Of a stretch of 64,000 nucleotides of DNA, positions 8,973 through 16,395 are shown in pieces. Position 1 is the first letter of the stretch. Every line of letters begins with the position of its first letter. A program made the translations under genes and the position numbers. The notes beneath the pieces are model-generated. The model saw nothing but the letters and a program-made list of their open reading frames with translations. It was not told the origin of the DNA and searched no databases. Origin of the DNA: an uncultured Bariatricus sp. (GTDB taxonomy: Bacteria; Bacillota; Clostridia; Lachnospirales; Lachnospiraceae); contig CAKRFP010000010.1 in assembly GCA_934320645.1 (NCBI GenBank), positions 1-64,000 of the forward strand, read 5' to 3'.

Positions 8973-9287
8973 TGTGGGTTCAAAAAAAGACAGGGATTCC
9001 TTGAGGGGAGGTGAGCAGTGTGCTCTTTAGGTGGAAGAGGATGCTGTGGCAGGTTGGAGGATATGGGTGAAGTTTAGAGGAATGGAAGATGTATCTAGTT
9101 ACTGGTCTAATGTGTTTGGATAAGGGATGCATATATAAAGAATGAAAATTCAGTCAAAAATAAAATGATACAAAAAATGAATGAAAATTAAGAAAAAATA
9201 AATAGTATTCAACATTGTTTTCCAGTATACTGAATATATGATTGAATATCAGAAAGAAGTTATGGGGCGATGGTATAGTGCGATAAC
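8973..9287. other. Spacer between the two family A hairpins
   Basis: There is no convincing gene. The first half is purine-rich on the plus strand and includes GGGGAGGT; the second half is AT-rich with a possible promoter (9215-9242). AAGTTATGGGG occurs here at about 9257-9267 and also in the spacer of the second hairpin pair. Confidence 0.4.
9215..9242 (+). promoter_or_regulatory. Possible promoter for efflux operon
   Basis: TTGTTT (9215-9220), a 16-base spacer and TATGAT (9237-9242). A 10-base palindrome CAGTATACTG (9223-9232) lies between the hexamers and could be an operator. If used, hairpin copy 2 would sit in the 5' leader of the adaptor gene. Confidence 0.35.
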
Positions 9288-9462
9288 TTAGAGGGACAAA
9301 GTGTATATGGAAAGTGCTGCGGCTTCCTTATTGAGGCAATGGAGAGGAAACTCAGGAATCGTGGAAGCCTTTGCTGAACACGATTCCCGCTTTCAGAGGT
9401 TCCTCGGAATGGTTTGCCGAAGGGAAGCCGCAGCACTTTCTATATACACTTTGTCGGACTAA
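9288..9462 (-). repeat. Large hairpin repeat, family A, copy 2 (inverted)
   Basis: This is a 175-base hairpin whose 33-bp arm (9295-9327 with 9423-9455) has a single mismatch, a G-T. The arm sequence is unrelated to that of copy 1. Its 82-base head (9336-9417) is the reverse complement of the copy 1 head, with 8 differences. Two pairs of differences are compensatory: head positions 15/72 change T-A to G-C, and 21/66 change C-G to T-A. This supports a conserved folded head on a free-varying stem. It ends about 50 bases before the efflux adaptor gene. Confidence 0.85.
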
Positions 9463-9513
9463 CTTCAACAAACTTTTACACCTTAAAAGTAGAATGATGA
9501 GGAGGGAATGAGA

Positions 9514-10728
9514 ATGAATTTCAAAGAAAATCTGATGGGGAAGAAAAAGGTGATTTTTATTGTATGCTTTATTTTAGCAGTCGCTCTGATTGCCGCAATC
9601 CTGCACATGGTTTCGGGAGGGGGAAAGGATTCCGCGAAGAATATCCTCTATGCGGATAAGGTCAGCGTGATCACCGGCAACGGAAGCGGAACCGTGAACC
9701 GCTTCGCAGGCGTTGTGGAGGCACAGGATACTTTGAAAATCTCACTTTCAGAAGGACAGAAAGTGAAAGAGATTTTCGTGGAAAAAGGGCAGGAAGTGGA
9801 GCCCGGGACGAAACTCTTTGAATATGATACAGAGGAACTTGCAATGACACTGGAGCAGGGGAATCTGGAGCTGGAGAAGATAGGGAACAGTATTTCCAAT
9901 CTGAATTCACAGATTGCGGCTTTAACGACAGAGAAAAAGAATGCACCGGCAGGTGAGCAGCTTTCTTATACAACGCAGATCCAGGAGCTGCAGACGAATG
10001 TAAAACAGGAAGAATATAATTATAAGGTAAAAGAACTGGAAGTGAACCGGACGAAGAAGAGTCTGGAATCATCCACGGTGACATCCACGATTGCAGGAAT
10101 CATCCAGGAGATCAATCCAGATCCTGGTTATGATGATTACAGTGGAGAAAAGCAGGCATTTATGAGCATTCTTTCTACTGGGAAATACCGAATTAAGGGA
10201 AAGATCAGTGAACAGAATATCGGTGAGCTTCAGCCGGGAATGGATGTGACGGTGCGGGCAAGGAATAACCAGGAGGAGATCTGGAAAGGATCTGTGGATG
10301 TGATCGACACGGAAAAACCGGAGAGCAGTTCACAAAGCGAGATGTATTCCGGTTCGGATTCTTCTGCCCGGGCAACTAAGTATCCATTTTATGTAACGCT
10401 TGAAACCAGTGATGGTCTGATGCTGGGACAGCATGTATATATCGAACCTGGAACCGGCGTAAATACAGAGGGATTACATCTGATGACTGCTTATATTGTA
10501 GATGCAGACGGGAAAGAGCCTTATGTCTGGGTAGCAAATGAAAAGGACAGACTGGAAAAGAGAAATGTAAAGCTTGGTGCTTATGATGAGGAGCAGGATA
10601 CATGGGAGATCACGGAAGGACTGAAAGAGACGGATTACATTGTCTGGCCGGATGGAGAATGTAAAGAAGGAGCAGCCGTTCAGAAGAACGAAAATGTACA
10701 GGCAGGAGGCACGGAAGAGGGGGAATAA
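9514..10728 (+). CDS. Efflux periplasmic-adaptor-type (HlyD/MacA-like) protein
   Basis: This is an about 404-residue membrane-fusion-type adaptor. It has an N-terminal basic stretch and one membrane anchor (about residues 12-33), then a lipoyl/barrel-sandwich half (KEIFVEKGQEVEPGTKLF). A coiled-coil hairpin (about 110-185) and a beta-barrel region (KISEQNIGELQPGMDVTV) follow. Such proteins join MacB-type permeases in Gram-positives (YknX type). GGAGG at 9501-9505 lies 8 bases before the ATG at 9514; the upstream ATG at 9508 is too close. A second adaptor and a permease follow. The substrate is unknown. Confidence 0.8.
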   Translation: MNFKENLMGKKKVIFIVCFILAVALIAAILHMVSGGGKDSAKNILYADKVSVITGNGSGTVNRFAGVVEAQDTLKISLSEGQKVKEIFVEKGQEVEPGTKLFEYDTEELAMTLEQGNLELEKIGNSISNLNSQIAALTTEKKNAPAGEQLSYTTQIQELQTNVKQEEYNYKVKELEVNRTKKSLESSTVTSTIAGIIQEINPDPGYDDYSGEKQAFMSILSTGKYRIKGKISEQNIGELQPGMDVTVRARNNQEEIWKGSVDVIDTEKPESSSQSEMYSGSDSSARATKYPFYVTLETSDGLMLGQHVYIEPGTGVNTEGLHLMTAYIVDADGKEPYVWVANEKDRLEKRNVKLGAYDEEQDTWEITEGLKETDYIVWPDGECKEGAAVQKNENVQAGGTEEGE

Positions 10729-10731
10729 AGG

Positions 10732-12432
10732 ATGGCTTTTCAAAAAAGAAATAAGAAAAAAATTCTTCAGATCGGGATTGCTGTGGCTGTCTGTGTATGT
10801 GTCATTGGAGGAGGCACTTTATTTGCAATGAAAAAAAGCGAAAAAGCGGTCAAGGTTGCACCGGTAGCCAGTATGAGTAATGGTGGATGGTATTCAGAAT
10901 CGGATATTTATGATTATGCGAAGGTACAGGCAGGTGCGAGCCAGGACATTTACCATGATGATACCCTTACGATTAAGGAGATTTATGTCAGGGCAGGGGA
11001 TACAGTGAAGATCGGTGATCGTCTGGTTGCTTATGATACCACGCTTGCAGGACTTGAGCGGGAAATGAAGCAGATGGAGATTCAGGGGATTGAACTGAAT
11101 ATTCAGAATCAAAAGGCAGAATTAGAGCAGCTGAAAAATGCAAAGATTGTTGCGTCTGTTGAAAGAAGCCAGGATGAGCTACGAAAAATGACTGCAAAAG
11201 GAACCAGACCTGGAATAATGCGGACTGCGGATGCAAAGAAAAATGAAGGGGAAAATCCGGATACTTCCGAAAATCCGGAGCAGCCGGAGACACCAGAGAA
11301 TCCGGAAGGACCGGAAAAACCATCAATCGGGAAACCGTTTCCTGAAGAACTGAAGGACAAGATTATTTATAAAGAGATTACAAAGGACGCAGCTCCTTAT
11401 AATGAGGATGGGGATGGAACAAAAGAAAAGCCGTATCGCTATCTTTGTGCGCCGGGGGCAACGGTGAATGCGGAGTTCATGCTGAAAATGCTGGAAGAGA
11501 GGGCGATCTGCGTCTTTGATGTAGTGGATCAGGAGAAGGAACCGACGCTTCTTTTATATTCCTGGACGCTGGACGGAAAGACCGGACAGGTGATAAAGCC
11601 CGAAAATCCGGAACAGCCGGTGACACCGGAAGAGCCGAAAATTCCGGACGAACCGGATAACCCTGGTGGAGATGAAGAGCCGGATCCGGGAGATTCAGAT
11701 GGAATGACCAGGGAAGAGCAGACAAAGCAGATCCAGGAAAAAGAACAGAAGATCAAGGATCTGGATCTGGAAAAGCGAACAGCACAACTGGAATTGAAAA
11801 AGCTGGATAAAAAAGTAAATAATGGTGTTGTAAAAAGTACAGTAGAGGGAACGGTAAAATCTGTACTTGACGAAGAAGAGGCAAAGCTGGAGAATAAACC
11901 GGTTATATCTGTGACCGGGGAAAATGGTTGTTATGTAATCGGAGGGATTGCCGAAAGCAGCTATGATAAATTAAAAGAGGGTATGAATGTGATGGTGACT
12001 TCCTGGAATACGGGGAACTCTTATGAGGCAACGATCACCAGTATCGGTAATTCACCGGTTGAAAGTATGAAGAGCAGCGAGAATCCTAATATGTCCTACT
12101 ATCCGTTTACTGCGGTGGTTGAGAAAGAGTCAGATCTTTCATCTGGTGAGGGTGTCAGTATTTCCGTAGACGGACTTTCGGGTGACAGTGGGAATTCGAT
12201 TTACCTGGAACAGATGTTCATAAGAGAAGACGGAAACCGCTCCTATGTATACAAGAAAGGAAAACATGGAAGGCTGGAGAAGCAGTATGTAGAGGTTGGA
12301 AAAAATATGTATGGTTCCATTGAAATTGTTTCCGGACTTACCATGGAGGATGAGATTGCATTTCCGTATGGAAGAAATGTAAAAGAGGGTGCGAAGACAA
12401 AGACAGTGGAGTCACTGTATGATTATAATTAA
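10732..12432 (+). CDS. Second HlyD/MacA-like adaptor with large proline-rich insertion
   Basis: This 566-residue adaptor has an N-terminal membrane anchor (about 12-32), a first half-lipoyl motif (about 75-102) and the first coiled-coil helix (about 105-152). An unusual insertion (about 155-325) follows: an acidic, proline-rich linker of NPE/QPE/TPE units, a roughly 90-residue compact part (about 198-287), and a second linker of the same kind. The coiled coil then resumes (about 326-362) and the second lipoyl half begins (NNGVVKSTVEGTVKSV). C-terminal barrel parts follow. The insertion therefore sits at the tip of the hairpin. The gene starts 3 bases after the first adaptor's stop. Confidence 0.78.
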   Translation: MAFQKRNKKKILQIGIAVAVCVCVIGGGTLFAMKKSEKAVKVAPVASMSNGGWYSESDIYDYAKVQAGASQDIYHDDTLTIKEIYVRAGDTVKIGDRLVAYDTTLAGLEREMKQMEIQGIELNIQNQKAELEQLKNAKIVASVERSQDELRKMTAKGTRPGIMRTADAKKNEGENPDTSENPEQPETPENPEGPEKPSIGKPFPEELKDKIIYKEITKDAAPYNEDGDGTKEKPYRYLCAPGATVNAEFMLKMLEERAICVFDVVDQEKEPTLLLYSWTLDGKTGQVIKPENPEQPVTPEEPKIPDEPDNPGGDEEPDPGDSDGMTREEQTKQIQEKEQKIKDLDLEKRTAQLELKKLDKKVNNGVVKSTVEGTVKSVLDEEEAKLENKPVISVTGENGCYVIGGIAESSYDKLKEGMNVMVTSWNTGNSYEATITSIGNSPVESMKSSENPNMSYYPFTAVVEKESDLSSGEGVSISVDGLSGDSGNSIYLEQMFIREDGNRSYVYKKGKHGRLEKQYVEVGKNMYGSIEIVSGLTMEDEIAFPYGRNVKEGAKTKTVESLYDYN

Positions 12433-12447
12433 TGAGGGGGTGAGGAG

Positions 12448-13704
12448 ATGCTTGAAGATATCAGACTGGCATTTCAGGGAATCTGGAGCCATAAGCTGCG
12501 GTCTGCGCTGACGATGCTTGGTATTATTATCGGAATCGGATCGATCATTGCAATTGTTTCAACGATCAAAGGAACCAATGAGCAGATCAAGAAAAATCTG
12601 GTTGGCGCGGGAAATAATGCGGTCAATATCCAGCTTTATCAGGGAGACTGGACACTGGATCTGTCTTATCAGGAGGTTCCGGATGGAATACCGGAGATTT
12701 CAGATCAGGTACTTGGTGAGATCCAGGAACTGGATGAGGTGGAAAGTGCAGCCCTTTATCACAGACGGAATGAATATGATGCTGTATATGCAGGCAGTCA
12801 GAAGCTGGCAAGCTGTAATATTTTTGGGATAGATTCCAATTATCTGGATGCCTATGGATTTCAGATCACAAAAGGGCGTGGCTTTTCCGAAAAAGATTTT
12901 ACTGCAAACCGGAAAGTTGTGCTGCTTGATAAAACGACAGCCACAGCCCTATTTCCGGATGGAAATGTGATTGGAAAGATTATTGAGGTTAAAGGGGAGC
13001 CATTTACGGTGATCGGTATGATGGCGAGAAAAGAAAATTCGCAGCCGGTGATCAATTCGATGGAAGACTATTATCGTTATGTATCCACGGATGGAAGCGG
13101 AACGATCTGTATTCCGGATACACTGTGGCCGATTATTTATCAGTACGATGAACCGCAGAATCTGGTTGTCCGCGCGACAAGCACAGATGAGATGACTGCG
13201 GCAGGAGAAAAGGCGGCAGATATCCTGAACAGTTATCTGACGGTGTCCGATGATACGATCAAATATAAAGGGGAGGATCTTCTGGAACAGGCAAACCAGA
13301 TCCAGGAGATCAGTAATTCTACGAATCAGCAGCTGATATGGATCGCAAGTATTTCCCTGTTGGTTGGCGGAATCGGTGTTATGAATATTATGCTGGTATC
13401 CGTAACAGAAAGAACGAGAGAAATCGGTCTGAAAAAAGCACTGGGAGCAAGAAAAAGAAGGATCCTGACGCAGTTTCTGACGGAAGCGGCAGTGCTTACC
13501 CTTCTCGGAGGTCTGATTGGTGTGGCAGGAGGGATTGCGCTTGCCTATATTATTTCTGCAGTCTCGGCAGTTCCGGTGGCAATCAGCGGAGTGTCTATTC
13601 TGGTCGGAGTAGTATTTTCTACACTGATCGGAATTATTTTCGGACTCCTTCCGTCGGTGAAGGCGGCGAACATGAATCCGATCGATGCACTGAGAAGTGA
13701 GTAG
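12448..13704 (+). CDS. MacB/YknZ-type ABC transporter permease
   Basis: This 418-residue FtsX-type permease starts with the segment LAFQGIWSHKLRSALTMLGIIIGI (about 6-29), spanning the cytoplasmic helix and first membrane span. A large extracellular MacB_PCD-like domain (about 50-280) follows, then three C-terminal membrane spans with the ERTREIGLKKALGARKR motif near 325-341. It ends with NPIDALRSE, as in relatives. GAGG lies shortly before the ATG. Unlike most MacAB or YknXYZ loci, no ATPase gene is next to it. Confidence 0.85.
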   Translation: MLEDIRLAFQGIWSHKLRSALTMLGIIIGIGSIIAIVSTIKGTNEQIKKNLVGAGNNAVNIQLYQGDWTLDLSYQEVPDGIPEISDQVLGEIQELDEVESAALYHRRNEYDAVYAGSQKLASCNIFGIDSNYLDAYGFQITKGRGFSEKDFTANRKVVLLDKTTATALFPDGNVIGKIIEVKGEPFTVIGMMARKENSQPVINSMEDYYRYVSTDGSGTICIPDTLWPIIYQYDEPQNLVVRATSTDEMTAAGEKAADILNSYLTVSDDTIKYKGEDLLEQANQIQEISNSTNQQLIWIASISLLVGGIGVMNIMLVSVTERTREIGLKKALGARKRRILTQFLTEAAVLTLLGGLIGVAGGIALAYIISAVSAVPVAISGVSILVGVVFSTLIGIIFGLLPSVKAANMNPIDALRSE

Positions 13705-13778
13705 GTTTATGTAGAGTAGAAATATTTGTCGGATCCAAGATTGCAGATAAATAGATAGTATCTGTTCTACAGGAAAGC

Positions 13779-13805
13779 GGCGTGCCTTACTGGCACGCCA
13801 TTTTT
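13779..13805 (+). terminator. Terminator overlapping the 3' end of the convergent LysR gene
   Basis: A perfect 8-bp stem GGCGTGCC / GGCACGCC (13779-13786, 13792-13799) with a 5-base loop is followed by ATTTTT. It ends the efflux operon. The stop codon of the minus-strand regulator lies in the loop (13787-13789), so half of the stem belongs to that coding sequence. Confidence 0.8.
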
Positions 13806-14722
13806 AAAAATTCTTCCATTGCCCTTGTTTGGTAGCGACCATTTTTCCAGTAGAACCGGATGTCACGGCTGCTTTCGCCTGCAGGAAGCTTATAGTACAC
13901 CACATCAGAGGTAAGAGGTACTTTTGAGAGCATGATATCTCCGATAAAAGAGATCCCCATGCCGGAGCAGGTGATGTTGTAAGAAGTCATCTGCTGATCC
14001 ATTTCCAGGATGATATTTGGTTCAAAGAGATTGTTCTGGCAGATCATACGGGCACGTTTTCCAGTGTCGTTTTCCGGTTTCAGCATAATAAAAGGTTCAC
14101 TTTTAAAGCGTGTCAGAGGAGCGGGAGGACAGGATTCTTCCAGAAATTTTTTGCTCAGGATATCTTCTACAGGAAGCTGATAGGAGCGCAGCGTATTATT
14201 GATCGGGAATGCTCCCGGAACAGCAAGGATCAGGTGCTCTTCCTGAAATTTACGGCAGCCGTAGATGGCGGCATCCAGAACGCTGCTGTCCAGCATCAGA
14301 TCCAGCTGCCCGTGTCGTAGCATACGGGCAAGATTGGCAGTGGTTTCTTCAATCAGGCTGATCTGGATCAGAGGATATCTGCGGGCAAAATCCGCAATCA
14401 GCGGAGGCAGGATCCAGGAGGAAAACAAGTTGCTTCCTCCGAGGGTGAGTGTTCCTTTTCTCAGATCGCCCCAGTCGTTTACAAATCCTTCAAATTCATT
14501 CTGGATACTTTTTATTTTTTCTACCGCTTTGATATACTGTACCCCACATTCGGTAAGGGAAAGTGGTTTGGTACTCCGGTCAAAGATCGGATATCCGATG
14601 TGGTGTTCGACACGCTTTACGTTAGCACTGAGTGAAGGCTGTGAGATAAATAGCTTCTCAGCCGCCTTGGAAAAGCTTTTTTCCAGATAAACTTCATAGA
14701 CATATTCCATTCCCTGAAACAT
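13787..14722 (-). CDS. LysR-family transcriptional regulator
   Basis: This 311-residue regulator has an N-terminal winged helix-turn-helix (about 1-60, with FSKAAEKLFISQPSLSANVK) and a linker helix. A substrate-binding-like effector domain (about 90-300) follows. It is divergent from the aspartase gene across 139 bases that contain a palindrome (14753-14765), so it most likely controls aspartase. The ligand is unknown. Its last codons form part of the convergent operon's terminator hairpin. Confidence 0.85.
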   Translation of the reverse strand: MFQGMEYVYEVYLEKSFSKAAEKLFISQPSLSANVKRVEHHIGYPIFDRSTKPLSLTECGVQYIKAVEKIKSIQNEFEGFVNDWGDLRKGTLTLGGSNLFSSWILPPLIADFARRYPLIQISLIEETTANLARMLRHGQLDLMLDSSVLDAAIYGCRKFQEEHLILAVPGAFPINNTLRSYQLPVEDILSKKFLEESCPPAPLTRFKSEPFIMLKPENDTGKRARMICQNNLFEPNIILEMDQQMTSYNITCSGMGISFIGDIMLSKVPLTSDVVYYKLPAGESSRDIRFYWKNGRYQTRAMEEFLKMACQ

Positions 14723-14752
14723 AGGTATTCTCCTTTAACATAGTTTTAAAAT

Positions 14753-14807
14753 TATAGTTACTATAAAAATATATGTATTAGATTATATTGTAACACAGAG
14801 CTATAAT
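14753..14807 (+). promoter_or_regulatory. LysR-type operator and aspartase promoter region
   Basis: A perfect palindrome TATAGT-T-ACTATA (14753-14765) has the size and AT-richness of a LysR recognition site. A possible promoter follows: TTAGAT (14778-14783), 18 bases, TATAAT (14802-14807). The aspartase start is 55 bases further on. Confidence 0.45.
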
Positions 14808-14861
14808 GAAAACAACAAAGGCAATACGCCAGAGAAAAATGGAAAATTGAGGGATTTTGAG

Positions 14862-16298
14862 ATGGAAAATGGAAAAGAAAACAAGACAGGTTATCGTGTA
14901 GAACAGGATTCAATAGGGGCAAAGGATATTCCGGGAGATGTATATTACGGGGTACAGTCACTGCGTGCTGCGGAGAATTTCCGTATTACCGGGCTGAATA
15001 TGCATCCGGAGATCATCAACAGTCTTGCGTACATAAAGAAAGCATCTGCAATCACCAACTGCGAAAGTGGGATTCTGGAAAAGAAAAAGGCAAAAGCAAT
15101 CGTACAGGCATGTGATGAGATCCTTGCAGGAAAGTTGCATGAGTACTTTATCGTAGATCCGATCCAGGGAGGTGCGGGAACTTCTCTGAATATGAATGCA
15201 AACGAAGTCATTGCCAACCGTGCGATTGAGATTCTTGGCGGAAAAAAGGGAGATTATTCAGCTGTAAATCCGAATGATGATGTAAACTGCGGACAGTCCA
15301 CAAATGATGTTATTCCGACAGCCGGCAAGATGACTTCACTCAGACTTCTTCAGAATCTGAAAAAAGAACTGCTCAGACTTCATGGAGCACTCTGCAAAAA
15401 GGCAGAAGAATTCGACCATGTGATCAAAATGGGACGAACCCAGATGCAGGATGCAGTTCCGATCCGTCTGGGTCAGGAATTTCAGGCATATTCCGATGCC
15501 ATCATGCGTGATATCCACCGTATGGATAAGGCGATGGATGAGATGCGTACCGTCAACATGGGTGGAACGGCAGTCGGAACCGGAATCAATGCAGATGAAG
15601 CCTATGTAAGCCGCATTGTTCCGAATCTTTCAAAAATATCTGATATTCAGTTTGTCCAGGCCTTTGATCTGATCGATGCGACCCAGAACCTGGATCCGTT
15701 TGTAGCAGTATCCGGTGCAGTGAAAGCATGTGCAGTCACACTTTCCAAGATTGCCAATGATCTGCGTCTGATGTCATCCGGACCAAGAGCCGGATTTGGT
15801 GAGATCAACCTTCCGGCAAAGCAGAATGGTTCTTCGATCATGCCGGGAAAGGTGAATCCGGTCATTCCGGAAGTAGTGAACCAGGTCGCATTTAACATCA
15901 TTGGAAATGATGTGACGATCACGATGGCAGCAGAGGGCGGACAGCTGGAGCTGAATGCATTTGAACCGATCGTATTCTACTGTCTGTTCCAGTCGATCGA
16001 TACACTTGCCTATGCAGTGCAGACTTTTGTTGACAATTGTGTGACAGGAATCACAGCCAATGAAGAGAGATGCCGTCAGCTGGTAGAGAACAGCATCGGC
16101 GTAATTACTGCAATCTGTCCGCATGTAGGCTATGAGAAAGCAGCGGAGATTGCGAAAAAAGCAATGAAGACCGGGGAATCCATCCGTAATCTGATCCTCA
16201 GAGAAGGTCTTTTAAGTGAAAAAGAGATGGAAACCGTTCTGGATCCGGTCAATATGACAGAGCCAGGTATTTCAGGAAAAGAACTTCTCAGAAAATAA
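14862..16298 (+). CDS. aspA: Aspartate ammonia-lyase
   Basis: This 478-residue member of the aspartase/fumarase superfamily probably converts aspartate to fumarate and ammonia in the cytoplasm. The superfamily signature GSSIMPGKVNP starts at residue 323 and carries the catalytic loop serine. TSLNMNANEVIANRA and NCGQSTNDVIPT are also present and are closer to aspartases than to class II fumarases. An upstream TTG (14847) is in frame, but GAGGG at 14849-14853 lies 8 bases before the ATG at 14862, so that start is used. A LysR gene is divergent upstream. Fumarase is the alternative. Confidence 0.85.
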   Translation: MENGKENKTGYRVEQDSIGAKDIPGDVYYGVQSLRAAENFRITGLNMHPEIINSLAYIKKASAITNCESGILEKKKAKAIVQACDEILAGKLHEYFIVDPIQGGAGTSLNMNANEVIANRAIEILGGKKGDYSAVNPNDDVNCGQSTNDVIPTAGKMTSLRLLQNLKKELLRLHGALCKKAEEFDHVIKMGRTQMQDAVPIRLGQEFQAYSDAIMRDIHRMDKAMDEMRTVNMGGTAVGTGINADEAYVSRIVPNLSKISDIQFVQAFDLIDATQNLDPFVAVSGAVKACAVTLSKIANDLRLMSSGPRAGFGEINLPAKQNGSSIMPGKVNPVIPEVVNQVAFNIIGNDVTITMAAEGGQLELNAFEPIVFYCLFQSIDTLAYAVQTFVDNCVTGITANEERCRQLVENSIGVITAICPHVGYEKAAEIAKKAMKTGESIRNLILREGLLSEKEMETVLDPVNMTEPGISGKELLRK

Positions 16299-16328
16299 AG
16301 AATAAAATTTTTCTAAAAGACATGATTT

Positions 16329-16389
16329 TCTCCTTTTAAGGGTGTACAATGAAACATACGCGTTTCATAAGTTACAACTTAAAAGGAGA
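16329..16389 (+). promoter_or_regulatory. Inverted repeat masking the RBS, with operator-like palindrome and promoter
   Basis: TCTCCTTTTAAG (16329-16340) is the exact complement of CTTAAAAGGAGA (16378-16389), which contains the ribosome site of the next gene. Between them lie a -10-like TACAAT (16345-16350) and a palindrome ATGAAAC-N6-GTTTCAT (16349-16368) that overlaps it, as TetR-type operators often do. A transcript starting at this promoter would lack the first arm; a read-through transcript from aspA would contain both arms and hide the RBS. Confidence 0.55.
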
Positions 16390-16395
16390 ATTTTT

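Noticed and set aside
8759..9462. CRISPR array or integron attC sites
   Set aside because: There are only two units, in opposite orientation, with long stems of different sequence. No direct short repeats with spacers, no cas genes, and no integrase or attC core sites were seen.
14265..14690. 141-codon plus-strand frame
   Set aside because: It lies wholly antisense inside the LysR gene and has no credible start signals.
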